The notes below the pieces were generated by a model, which saw only the letters and a program-made list of their open reading frames with translations, made no database searches and was not told the origin of the DNA. From the NCBI RefSeq assembly GCF_007655135.1, contig NC_045131.1, forward strand, positions 9,904,001 to 9,968,000: 64,000 bases of DNA. The letters run 5' to 3'. Shown here piece by piece: positions 20,996-32,264 of the stretch. Numbering within the stretch: the stretch's first letter is position 1; each line of letters starts with the position of its first letter. The translations under genes and the position numbers were made by a program. Source of the DNA: Punica granatum (taxonomy: Eukaryota > Streptophyta > Magnoliopsida > Myrtales > Lythraceae).

Positions 20996-21168
20996 GCATT
21001 GTCCTAACTTTGGAGGTCTTGCCCAGAAGCATGCATGTTGTCAAATATTTTCTCTGCGGCATGAAAATCCTTAGTGAGGCCAAAACCCCCTTCGGAAGTG
21101 TTGGGCGTCACCATATTTTTCAAAGAATGAACAAATTAAAAACATCTCACAAAAATAAAATAATAGAA

Positions 21169-21672
21169 TTAATAACAAAAAAATTAAACTTTTCACATTT
21201 TAATAATTGTACGAACTTTTTTTTCTTAACCTAAAAATGCATAAACTTTCGATTTAATAATAATTTCAGCATAACGCCAAACTTTCCGTTAACTTCGATG
21301 GAAATTACTGACGTATAAATCGAGTGGGTCCCACCAAATTTTTTAATAATAAATTATTTCATAAAGTCAGAAAAAAAGAAATTAAAAAAGGAAAAAAGCA
21401 AGATCAGGGACCTCGATTTAATCGGAATCGATTAATTTCATTATTAAAAAATCGGGGACCCGCCATATTTTTCTTCATTTTTAAATTTTCTGAAATAATT
21501 TTGTTATTAAAAAATATAATGGGTCTCACTCGACTTACAAGTCAGCAATTTCCATTCAAATTAACAGAAAATTTAACGCCGTGCTAGAATTGTTATCAAA
21601 ATGAAAGCTTATGCATTTTTAAATTTTTAAAAAAGTTCGCATTAGAATTGTTAAAATGTGAAAAGTTTGTAC

Positions 21673-21705
<33 letters not shown>

Positions 21706-21715
21706 TTGTTATTAA
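21169..21715. mobile_element. Long inverted-repeat (foldback) element, 547 bp
   Basis: Arms of about 170 bp, with mismatches, run from TTAATAACAAAA at 21169 inward and from TTTTGTTATTAA at 21715 inward. Shared landmarks are AACTTTTCACATTTTAA / TTAAAATGTGAAAAGTT, GCATAA / TTATGC, and GGAAATTACTGACGTA / AAGTCAGCAATTTCC. The right arm carries an (ATT)n expansion at 21676-21704. It lies about 250 bp upstream of the U11-48K start codon. No coding capacity. Confidence 0.75.
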
Positions 21716-21966
21716 CCTTAAAATAAAATAAAAATTGACATCCCAGGCCCGTTTCAGGCCTTCTGCTACTTTTCCCGAATCCGAAAGGTTTCAGACTCTC
21801 TATAAGTGCAAAAGGCCCTCTGTCGTTTCGGGCCTTGCGTTCTCCGTCTTCCTCCTCCGCGAAACGTTTCAGAATCGCATATGTCTGCTAATTCTGCCAA
21901 AGAGAGGCTCCGCCTCCATTGAAGGTTCTCCCGCCAAGCATTTTGCAGCAAAAGCGCGATACCTTC

Positions 21967-24900
21967 ATGAATCCCTCACCGTCGCCATATCCAAACCAGC
22001 CGTTCTCCTTCTTCCCAGCAATCCCAAACCCTAACCCCAGTCCCATCTTCAACCTTGACCCCAATTCCTATCGCCCTCTTCCCCAAAACCCTCATCCGCA
22101 AAATTCGGCCGCCGCAGCTCCGGATCTCTCTGCGACCCTCTCCAACCTCAAATCCTTAATCACTCTCTCCGAGCAAACCTTTACCTCCCTCGCCGCTGTC
22201 CTCCCTCCGAAACCCCATAATGACGGCCACGTCCCCTGCCCTTTCAACCCCCACCACCGCATGCCGCCGGAGTCGCTCTTCAGTCACCATCTCCACTGCC
22301 CGACCTCTCTCGACCTCGGCCGCGCCATAGATTCTCTCAATTACCCCAAGACCCTCAAATCCTCCGATGAGCTTGCGAAGGAAAACCGCTTTGTTCAAAG
22401 ACTGAGCGATCCCAATGCTGAGCTTTGCTTCACATTGGATGATTACACTGATTTTAGGGAAAGCTTGAATTCTTTTTACGAGTATTGTCCAGGTGTTGTT
22501 TCTTTTCCAAGTGAAGATAGCAGCACTAAGAGGGCTTTTACATTGCTGGGTTCTTTGTCAGTCGAATGTGCTAATTTTATCACTGACCGTAATGGAGAGG
22601 TAGAGGCTGTTGATGAATCTCGTGTTCGGCTTTTGCTCTCAGAGTATTGGTGGGTTCAGAATGAAGTTGGGGCATGGAATGATTATCCAAGTACATGTAC
22701 CTATCACGTTGTTTGCGCTATATTGGGTCTCGGGATGGTTAGAGAGAATGATTTGCGGAGATGGGTGATTATTGATTCTCCGAGGTTCGGTATTGTGATT
22801 GATGAACCAATGAGGGATCATGTAACTGTGCTGCTTACGCTGTGCCTAAAAGCCATTGCCAAGGAAGCTCGGACTCTGGTGAAGTCGAGGAGTTCGACTA
22901 AGTTTAATTGTCCGATTTTGGTTCAGGTGATGATGTGGTTGGCATCTCAGCTCTCTGTTCTGTATGGGGAAGTGGGTGGGAAGTTCTTTGCAATTGACTT
23001 ATTCAAGCTATGCATATTAGATGCTGCATCGCATATGTTGTTGCGTCCCCTTGAGCTTGAGGTGTCTAGTGGTGAAAACGGAAGTTCTCAAGAGAAAATT
23101 TTAGATGCTAGTGCTAGTGATGCTAGAGATGGTGACATTGAAGAGCCAATTCAGAAGAAAGAGAGCAGACGAGATAGCTTGATGAGTGAAGGTCTCAACA
23201 CCAGGGTGATCTTTGTTTCTCAAGTTGCAGCTGCTGTGGCAGCACTGCATGAGAGGTCCGTACTGGAACAAAAAATCCGGGCATTGAGACATTCCCAACA
23301 ACTGCATAGATACCAGCGGTGAGTTGGCAGCTGAAGTTCCTCTTTTGTTTAAGATTTTTGCCTGGTGGAATCTTCTGCCAATAGTGAAAGTTTTCTCGTT
23401 AAGTGTGATGATTTTGTGAAGAATTTGTTAACCATCTAAATCTTGATCCACATTTAGGGTAATGGAGCTTAACGATGTGTCAAAGAGAGCTGAGGATGAG
23501 AGAAGAAAGCGCTCGGACTATAGACCAATTATTGACCACGATGGTCTCCCAAGGCACCAACCATCTATGCAGGTATTCATTTATTCTGCTGGTTCCTTAC
23601 TGGTAAATAGGAGAAAATTACTCGTAGATGAATTTTGACCTTTATTGTTAACTGAAGGAGGTAGTTCTTTCTGCCAAGAGCTGACATTGTCAGTTAAGTG
23701 GAAATGACGAGCTTCCTTAGTGTGGTGCATTAGGAACAAAAAGTTTTCTTTCTGCAATTTTGAACTTTCAGAATAGGCTTGTCTATGCCTCAGATATAGT
23801 ATTTCTGATTCAAGTTTCATAATTGTTAGGCTGAGGATTCTATTTATCTTCTTTTGAGATTGAAACTTTCAGTTATAGTTCTTTTGCTTTTCTATGTGAG
23901 TCTTCATTATCTTTGTTCGTGAGCTATATTTAAGTTCTAACTTTTGCTTCCTTCACAATGATGTTTAAATGCAAGGATTCGGGCAAGACAAAGACTAGAG
24001 AGGAGTTACTGGCTGAAGAAAGGGATTACAAGCGGCGCAGAACGTCATATCGTGGCAAGAAGGCAAAACGCAATCCTTCTGAGGTGGGTGGCTCATTATG
24101 TTGTAGGCTTATAGCCTATTATAAGAATATCGGTATTTTGCTAGATCAAACTATGTGTGGAGCTCTATGATCTCCTACTATTTGGTAGCAATATTACTTA
24201 AACCATAGATTCTTTCTTGGGAGCAATTCATCCTTCCCGAGTGCAGCATACTTCTCTGCATTGTACAGCATTCAACAAGTGTGCTTCTTTCTTACCATAA
24301 GCACTAAGGAGATTTCTGCTTTTAACTACCCGTATCCTTTGTGGCCATCGATTGTGGTCCTCTTTCTTATTATTGTAGAAGTATAGCATTGCCAACTTTT
24401 CTTTGATTTTCCTAATTTTATTGTTTCCTAATGAAGGTATTGAGGGACATAATTGAGGAATATATGGAAGAGATAAAGCAGGCTGGAGGTATCGGATGCT
24501 TTGAGAAGGCTACTGCTGATGGGATCCTTCTGCATGGGCCAGCATCATCTTCAGACCTTGAAAGAAAGAACATTAATGAGCTTTCTAGTGCAACGAGGGT
24601 TGACTCTAGTCCGAGCCACGCATATATTGAACATAGAAGTGGATCTAATCCATTTGATGACACTTACTTGAAATATGAGCAACGGAGAAGGTACCCTGAA
24701 CGTCCTGATAGTCAGACAAGAGGAAAAGGCAGAGAGAGGCTTGACAAAGACTATTACTCGCGAAGCCCGGAAAGGAGTAGTTATGGGCGGTCTAGTGATT
24801 ATAATAGTTACAGGAAGGAAAGAAATAGCATGGACTTGCATAAAAGTGAGCATCATGACTTCAAGAGGTCATCCTCTGACAGATCCTATTATCGAGAGTA

Positions 24901-25069
24901 CAAATCATCTTCTAGAAATTACACTGAAGAAGAAGATTGGAAGTCAAGAAGTAGAGATAGAAAACGAAGGAACATGAATGACAGATATAGCTCGGATTTT
25001 GAAAATGCATTCGAGGATAGATATGATCCATCCAAATCAAGTGATCTATATGAAGATGAGGCAGCTTAG
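21967..25069 (+). CDS. SNRNP48: U11/U12 snRNP 48 kDa protein (minor spliceosome)
   Basis: Four exons, 21967-23318, 23458-23572, 23976-24083 and 24437-25069, join in frame to 735 aa with GT-AG introns. U11-48K recognises the 5' splice site of U12-type introns within the U11/U12 di-snRNP in the nucleus. The diagnostic feature is the CHHC zinc finger near residues 89-110 (PCPFNPHHRMPPESLFSHHL, then HCP). The N-terminus is proline-rich. The middle (about 130-410) is the conserved plant U11-48K region. The C-terminus is Arg/Ser/Tyr-rich (RDRKRRNMNDRYSS), as in splicing factors. Translation starts at the first ATG of the frame, 21967. The 3' UTR probably contains an intron (donor at 25142) and candidate U11-binding sites; see the regulatory entries. 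Family assignment is firm; exon edges are inferred from splice signals and frame. Confidence 0.93.
24332..24340 (+). promoter_or_regulatory. U12-type 5' splice-site-like motif in U11-48K intron 3
   Basis: GTATCCTTT, an exact match to the U12-type donor consensus (R-TATCCTTT), lies within the third intron. It follows TTTTAACTAC, which resembles a U12 branch site. The intron itself uses ordinary U2-type GT-AG ends, so this is not its donor. A single copy only. Confidence 0.4.
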
Positions 25070-25141
25070 ATTTAGCACAGCAAACCAGAAAAGGTTATAG
25101 TATCTTTTGGAAAGTGATTCTCCACTTCACTTTTTACAATA

Positions 25142-25733
25142 GTAAGTCATCCTGTTAGTGCCTTTTCGAATATGTTTGCTTGATACTATATTTGAAGCTT
25201 ACGTTTTGACTTGAGCATGTAAAACCTTTGCAGTAGGAAAGTCGTTGGGCTTCAGTGCTCGTGTCTACAGCTGTATCCTCCTTTGTATCCACATATGTTG
25301 TTTCTTTTTCATTCTCTTTCAGTTCTTATTTCTTTGTCACCTCTTCTGGGATTCCCTTATCATTTCTAATGGATTCCTGACTTTACAATGCTTTGGCTTA
25401 GTCATTTCCTTCTTCTGCTTTTGTTTCTAGATTCATGGCTTCCTGCATTAATCTCTTCTCATGATCTAACAAGATTAACCCAAAACTAATTAACATGGAC
25501 ACGGATAAAACATTGGTTGTCATTGAAACCTCAGAAGACTGAAATATATTTAGTAATATATTCAAGATATATACAGTCATAGCCATATAACATCGTCAGC
25601 AGATATTGACGGGGTTTCATAAACTAATTGGTGGCTTAGGTGTAACTTAAAAAAGGCATTTGCATGATTTCCAATAGCTGCTATTGCATATTTATGTTCA
25701 GTTAAATTTCATGTGATCGGGCTGTTATTTCAG
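25142..25733 (+). promoter_or_regulatory. Probable 3'-UTR intron of U11-48K
   Basis: A strong donor ATA|GTAAGTCA lies 72 nt after the stop codon. Acceptor candidates are TTTGCAG (25233), CTTCAG (25255), TCTACAG (25270) and TTATTTCAG (25733). Splicing here would place an exon junction more than 55 nt past the stop. Confidence 0.45.
25271..25292 (+). promoter_or_regulatory. Candidate U11-binding splicing enhancer (tandem GTATCC)
   Basis: GTATCC is repeated at 25273 and 25285 (12-nt spacing), immediately downstream of an acceptor-like TCTACAG. U11-48K genes in animals and plants are known to be autoregulated by a U11 snRNP-binding enhancer (USSE) made of tandem U12-type donor motifs that activate an upstream 3' splice site. 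The arrangement here fits, although positions 7-9 of each motif deviate from consensus. Confidence 0.35.
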
Positions 25734-28232
25734 ATTGTCCTGAAGGTCAGATCCTCCTGTTCCTTTTCTGACGAGACAAGTGTGGATTGGCTTTGGAGAA
25801 TGCAACAATTGCTGTGAAATTTGGCAGATTCGTTTCTACTTGAAAGAATCTATTTCCCACTACCATCAATGGCAACAGACGTGACTGAAGAGTCAAAAGA
25901 ATCGAGGATGAAGCCTCAAAACGCTTGGCATGATCTTGTTTATAGGGAGATACTACTCATTTCCTGCACGGAGCGGCCGGCACTCACTAATGAGGGAGTA
26001 TCGGCTGTCTTGCGTAGGTTACTGTTATTACAAGGATGGTACGGTGGGGAAATGCCACTATAAGACACAGGATCCACGGACTCTACAGCCTGTACAGATC
26101 TGGGGTTCGTGGTACTTTCTCCACAGCAGAAACAGCGCCGACTTTCTCACTCAACCCCGCGCCCAAGGTTCCATCCAAGGCTTAATGGAAGACTGCATTT
26201 CCTTTGAAGGCCCTCCATATTGAGAAGCTGGAATATTTATGATTGTTTCCAGTTTTTGCTGATATTATAGTCCATCATGTGATTAACTTTGATACCAATA
26301 GATATGATATGTTTTCTAAAGATAAAGAGTTTGACCGGTGTCGCTTTCAGTAATTTGTTTGGTCATCCTCATGGTACGTTATGAATTAAATTCGTGTCAG
26401 AGCCGGTCTCATCTATCTAGTCTCACCATCCTTGATAGTTCGTGTCGTTCGATCGCATTTCATGTGTTCCTGATCGTTCGGACCGGGAGTAGTTCACCTT
26501 TTGTTGGGATAGTCGATATGGGGTATTGTATCGAGCGTCGACATTGCTCGGATTTGGTATGGTTGCTGTCAGGGGATTGGAAGCCCAAAAGTGCAAATTC
26601 TTTGTCCACCGACACATCAAAAGTGGGGCGGGTGGGTCCAAGACGGAAGGTCCCCCCCCGGTTTGCCGTCTTATTCAATTTCACTGATCAAAGTATCGGA
26701 AAGGTCTGCAGAAAAATGCTTGGAAAAGGTCCACGCCCACCCCGCCACATCCACAATTTGGAGAAAGTTTTCTCAAGACGCGGGGGATGAGCACCTCAAT
26801 CTGGTGCACCCACCTCGGAAATTTGGGGTATAGTTGTGTTGAAGTATTGGCAATTTGACGTTTCGCGTTTCGCACTCCGTGTGGTTGAATAGCGGGTTGG
26901 GTCTCAGCTGGTTGTGGGGCAAGTCATATAACGCGTCTCGTTCTGGCGAAAAGGACGAGAGGAAACTCGATTTAGAACCGACACCATCCGTAAGTGAAGG
27001 AAAGAACTACCTAGTATCAAGGATTCGTCCCCCTCTACATGTACACCGTCATATGGACGTCTTATGTTGCGGGTTTCACCATAAAAGGTAGATTCATTTT
27101 CGAGCAATTTCAAAAGGGTTGAGATGATCCCCTTAAAGAGATTGAAGAATAACTCTTCGCTTACAAAATAAATTTATCATCTTTTCAATCTATTTCACTA
27201 CTGCCCTCCGACACTTGCACAATACGGGCGTACCTTAACTTGATTTATACGGTATTAAACGAAAGTATCTCGTAGTCAACGACTACCGAATAGAATTTGA
27301 AAAATTAAATCAATAAACATGCATGATAATTAATAGTTTCCGGATTTGATTATCACGAGTGAGATTATTCATGCCAATTTCTTTTCTTGCGCGACGGTGA
27401 TGATAATCTTGCCGCCTCTCGCTAAGCAATATTTGGACTTTCATATTCAATCATGAACATATCAGAAGAACTGAACAACAAGCGCAAACACTAGCCCCAT
27501 CAGTATAATATCACTAAATACATAGTAAAGTTCATAGAAGCCGATGTCCCCAAACCCAAGCGAAGAACACATTCTAATAAATGTTTTGATGCAAATCCAT
27601 AGAAGGGATGCAAACTTAGGTTTGTGAAGTTATCAAACTACATGATAATAAGTTTGAAACCATTATGCCATCACATTTGACTGTACATGTGCCCATTTCT
27701 TAATTGTTAGGATTTTTATTCTTTATACTAGATTCGTTGCCTAGCTTGTCATCGAAAAAAGGAACTTGATGCTATCTATGTAAAGCAACATAGAGTTCTT
27801 TTTTTTTTTTTCTTTTGTTATAAGAAACTTTCATGAGCTAATAGAAGATACTAAACGTTGATGTCTTTTATACATGAAGTTTTGGTCCCAGTCTCTTTTT
27901 GTAAATTGGGTTCTAACGAATTGATGTACAGTTTTGTGCATATGATGAAATGATAGATAAATATTTATATATAAAAAAAAGTTAAATAGAGAACCATGGA
28001 CGGGAATTTTGCCTAAAACCTCATGTATAAAAGACTTGTACCGTTGCATCAAATTTCAATTTTCTTCTCATGGAGTCCTTTCATGGCAATGACTCGACAC
28101 ATTGTTTCAACCTACGGCTATCGCTTGACAGTTGGTGACCACAAAATTACCGATCATTAACACTGCGTCATATTATAAATAATAAACATACCGACAGGCG
28201 GCCAACTGAATCCGTCTCCGACACACGCCCAC
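25734..28232. other. Intergenic region after U11-48K
   Basis: 25734 to about 26250 is probably the remaining 3' UTR or transcript tail. 26330-27110 is richer in GC, with several open frames up to 150 codons but no recognised domain. A CGTGTCAGAGCCGGTC motif at 26391 loosely recalls an LTR primer-binding site, but no LTR could be defined. 27110-28232 shows nothing. Confidence 0.5.

Positions 28233-28261
<29 letters not shown>
28233..28261 (+). repeat. (CT)n microsatellite in the U-box gene leader
   Basis: About 14 CT repeats, roughly 190 bp upstream of the start codon. CT-rich tracts near transcription starts are common in plant core promoters (Y-patch). The strand assignment follows the gene. 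Confidence 0.8.
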
Positions 28262-28263
<2 letters not shown>

Positions 28264-28448
28264 GTGTCAAAGACAAAGGCAGAGACAGGGAGCAGAAGAA
28301 GAAGAAACCCACAGACACAGAATCCTCACTTCTCCCTTCTCCTCATCTTCTTCCGCTCGTAGGACCCACCTGGGAACTCTCTTTCCCTCCCCATTTTCAT
28401 GTCACCGGAACCAATCCCTGCACCTCCCTCTGCGGTTCTTGGCTCGAC

Positions 28449-30153
28449 ATGGCATTGACTGGAGGAGTCCCGGAGCTGAGCAGGGAGCTCTCCAGGCTGG
28501 CGGCGGAGATCGTCGGGGAAGAAGACTGCGGCGTCGACGTAATCGACGATGCCGTCGGGATCCTGTGCGCGTTGAGGGGGTTGGTTTCCGCTCAGGATGA
28601 GAAACCGCCGCCTTCCGAGTTACTGGACGAGGCTGCCGTTCCTGAGGAGTTCCTCTGCCCGATTTCGAAACGGCTCATGCAGGAACCCGTCGTCCTCGAG
28701 ACTGGCCAGGTTAGTCTGCTTCTTTGTTGGGTTGAAAAGGAAGACTTTTTTACCTTCATCTTCCGACAAGGTACGGAATTTTAAGAATTGCCATGCTGTG
28801 GAGCTCGTAGAATTAAGGATTTTGCCTCCGACTAGTTGAATTGGGTCCGGTCGAATCGGTCCGTTATTCAGTTTCCGGGTGTCTCTGGATGAGTGAGCTG
28901 CATGTTGAGCTTGATTCTCATACTGGGTTTATTCATGGCAAGTGAATGCAAGATTAGAAGCTTTTAATGTAGTCTTGGGCATTTCCTTTCTGTAGATGGA
29001 AATATGATCAGAATCTGTCTATTGTCCATTTCATATTATGTTTTTACGATAAATCTCACTCTCTTCGATTGAGCTCCAGACTTATGATCGATCCCACATC
29101 GAAGAATTGCTAAACAAAGGCGACAAGAGATGTCCGCAGACCCAGAAATCGCTTTCCCACACGGTACTCACTCCGAACAGCTTGATCCAAGAACTGATTT
29201 GTCAATGGTGCACTGAGCGAGGAATTGAGCCGCCAAAAGCGCTGCAGGACACGGTAGATAAAGCTGTAATCGACCCCAACCGAGAATGTTTCGAATTGCT
29301 GCTCAACAAGTTTTCCACTTCCTCCTCCTTCGAGGATCGTAAGGCAGCTGCCAAAGAGCTTCAGCAGTTGACCAAGCGGGTCCCATCCTTTCGGGCCTTT
29401 TTCACGGGATCGTCAAGCACAATCACGGCATTGCTGAATGCTGCGACCCATCCCGAGCTTCAGGAGGATTTGACTGCCACAGTTTTTAATCTCTCGGTTC
29501 ACAAGGAGAATGGAAAAGTGGTGGGAAAAGATCCATCCATCATCTCTCTTCTCATAGAGTTGATGAAAAATGGGTCAATAAAATCAAGGAGTAATGCAGC
29601 AGCTGCTCTGTTCACGTTGCTGGCTGATGATTCAAGCAAGTGCCTTATCGGAAGAATGGGTGCTCTCAGCCCTCTGATCCACCTCCTCAAAGAAGTGGAA
29701 CCACTGGCTCTAAATGATGTTGTTTCAGCAATATCGAGCCTGTGCAGCATAGTCGAGAATAAAGAGAGAGCCGTTAACGAAGGGGTGGTGGGTGTAATTC
29801 TTAGTAAGATAAAGAGCTGTGGACCGTCAGCTGAGTTGATTTCCCTTCTTGCCTCATTTGCCACTGATCAGGACGCTGTGGACCAAATGGGAGAGCTCCG
29901 AGCAGTCTCTTGCTTGCTTGGGATTCTGAAGGAGATCCCAAACGAGCACAGCAAGGAACACTGTGTTGCAATTCTCTATTTGATAGCTACCCGTGATTCG
30001 AGCAAGTTAAGGGAGATTAGGCGGGACGAGAAGTCCAACGGGACGCTCTCTGCACTTGCTCGGAGTCAAACTTCAACTATGAGGGCGAAGAGGAAGGCCA
30101 ACAGCATCCTTGATAAGATTCAAAGAATGTATCTGGAGATGCACACTAGTTGA
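28449..30153 (+). CDS. PUB9: U-box/ARM E3 ubiquitin ligase, PUB9-like
   Basis: Exon 1 (28449-28709) and exon 2 (29080-30153) join at GGCCAG|GTTAGT ... CTCCAG|ACTTAT to give 444 aa. The U-box (about residues 68-140) reads VPEEFLCPISKRLMQEPVVL, then TGQTYDRSHIEELLNKG and CPQTQKSLSHTVLTPN, the fold that recruits E2-ubiquitin. The intron sits inside the U-box at GQ|TYD. Residues about 190-435 form armadillo-type repeats (for example SRSNAAAALFTLLADDSSKC) for substrate binding. Motif wording (ALTPN/VLTPN, LI.E.I..WC) and length resemble Arabidopsis PUB9; orthology to PUB9 rather than other PUB5-9 members is inferred. Substrate unknown. The ATG at 28449 is the first in frame, after a long leader with a CT tract. 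Confidence 0.9.
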
Positions 30154-32264
30154 ATACCCTTCATCTGTGAATATGCTCCTTGTTCTTCACTGTACATACC
30201 TACAGAGTCGGCCTTAGTTCGCGTAGAAAAAATCTCGTACAGAATTCAGATACGCCCACAACACAACGGGAAGTTTTGGTACGTCAAAAGCATCACCCCT
30301 CAGGCAAATATTTTCCTTTTTCCCCTTCTATTACATTGTCCAATGCAAACAAGGTGCAAAGAGTTGGTATACCTTCTTTTCTGTCACCTGATGAATACGA
30401 AATTTTCTTGGCATATGATGCTGAGATGCCTTTTTCTTGTTTTTATATCAATCACAGGATGCAATTCCGTTTTTGCCAGGTTATTTGTAATGCTCAATAG
30501 ACAAGTCAATTGCCGGGCTACCATACAATTGTCCGGATGGGTAAGATGGTGCACTGTTTGATTAGATCTCGAAGACTTCAGGAAGGTCAAAAGCCATTCA
30601 AAGTGCAGCTGAGAACTGAGTGTACTCATCTGGCTCTGGAGATTTCCAGGATTTGGCACTTTCTTAGCATCATTATCAGCTGCTTGACTGCCGGGCCAAT
30701 CGTAACGTCGTTTCTGACCCGAAAACCATTTCAAAGAAATCATTACAACCCATGCCATTAGCGGATTAGTGAACTCTCTTCTGTGTGACTGTCTCTCTAC
30801 CTGTCTTTTTCCTCTGTCATATGATATTGACTGTTAATAATTGCAACTTCTGTGGTGAAATGAGACCGACGGGGATTGCAGAAGGTGCTCTGCTCTATGA
30901 TTGCCCTTTTTTTTTTTTCATGGGAGGTCTGAGAGATCTGTGAATGATATGGACTGAATTTTATCCTCCTATGAGTTTATGCCAACAACGAGCCATGTTT
31001 GAAGCATAAAGAGGAGATCAGTTCCTTTTAGGTGGTAGGGACGTGTCCAAGTTCTCTTGTCTGTCTTATGTGTCGTCTGCAGATTGGGCAGTGATCAATG
31101 GTCGTATAGGCCCTGCCCAAGAGATTTTGAAGTTTCTTTTGATAGCCCATGTGATTGGGTTAGGTGATTCGGCTCATCTTTCTCCTATAATAAGGTCTTT
31201 GGAATCGAATTTTGTGAATGTAGTAAATACATTATTGGGATAATTTTACCTTAATAAACCGACTCGATTCAAAATTGGATTATTTGGGTCTCAAATAATA
31301 GGATGTGTACATCAAAAAAAGTTTCTTTTGTTAGGCGGCCCACTCGACCTGGACAAGGCATGGCCCTCTTCCATACCTACGTGATCCTGCTCTATCTATC
31401 CGGTTATGGCATGCCCGTTGGGAACCCTGCAGGGCACATGTTTGGGACACAGGCCCTGCGCGGTCCCTTTGTGGTCTCTTTTTCGCACACCATGGTCTGG
31501 CCTACTTTCTGAGCTGTGGTGCGAGCATCGACTAGAGAGGCGGTGACGGCCCATGCCTGCCTGCCTGGCCGAGGCATGACCGCTTTCTAGCACATATGCT
31601 CCAGATAGGTCCTTTGCTACCGCTGACCACTCTGCCCCGCATCGGTGACGACCCATGTCGTGCCCATGGTATATGGTCTCTATCAAGCTTTTTCTGGCAT
31701 GCATTGCCCTATTGGATTTGCTTCAATCGTAGCTGCACTGTCTGCGGTGTGGCCCCTACTCAGCTTGGCCCAAATGGCGCATTCGTTGGGATGATCATGG
31801 CACTTGCCGCTGCCTTGATGGGCCTTCTCCTGGTTTTGCCCGGTTTACAAGTCTGTGCCTGGCTCGAGCCGTTCGATCTCCCTAATGTGACGTTTTTCAA
31901 TTGAAGATCAAGTGAGAACATTAGCAAACATATTTCCAAGAGCAGTCTTTGCGACTACAATTCAGATATATAAGTCGAAACTTTTCCATTTCGGAAACAT
32001 ACCATCAAGTCTCCATTTTGATAAGATGAGTGAATAAACTAACATCGGCTAATCGATCAATCACGATCTTCTTTCACGGACCCACGAAGGAAATATTTTT
32101 TTCTTCTTCGATATCGCCTTGCAGGACTAAGAACAACATAAGTTAGGAGGAATATCAGCCCCATTTAGGCTGTTGACTTATTCTGAACTTCGTTTATTCT
32201 CCAGCAATGACCATAGCAGAATACAGCAGACCAGACCAACAAAGTCATATGCAACAAAGAACAA
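30154..32264. other. Intergenic region, no supported gene
   Basis: 30154 to about 30500 is likely the 3' UTR of the U-box gene. 31300-31910 is GC-richer and carries several overlapping open frames of about 70-100 codons on both strands, with no domain or splice pattern that I recognise. Nothing else stands out. Confidence 0.5.

Noticed and set aside
25821..26223. Open frames downstream of U11-48K
   Set aside because: They overlap the likely 3' UTR, have no domain, and two frames overlap each other. Treated as untranslated.
26338..27113. Several open frames up to 150 codons and a CGTGTCAGAGCCGG motif suggesting an LTR element
   Set aside because: No pair of LTRs, no polypurine tract and no gag/pol motifs could be found; the motif deviates from the tRNA-Met primer site.
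31300..31904. Overlapping open frames on both strands in a GC-rich patch
   Set aside because: Frames are open on both strands because of composition; no recognised protein and no splice signals.
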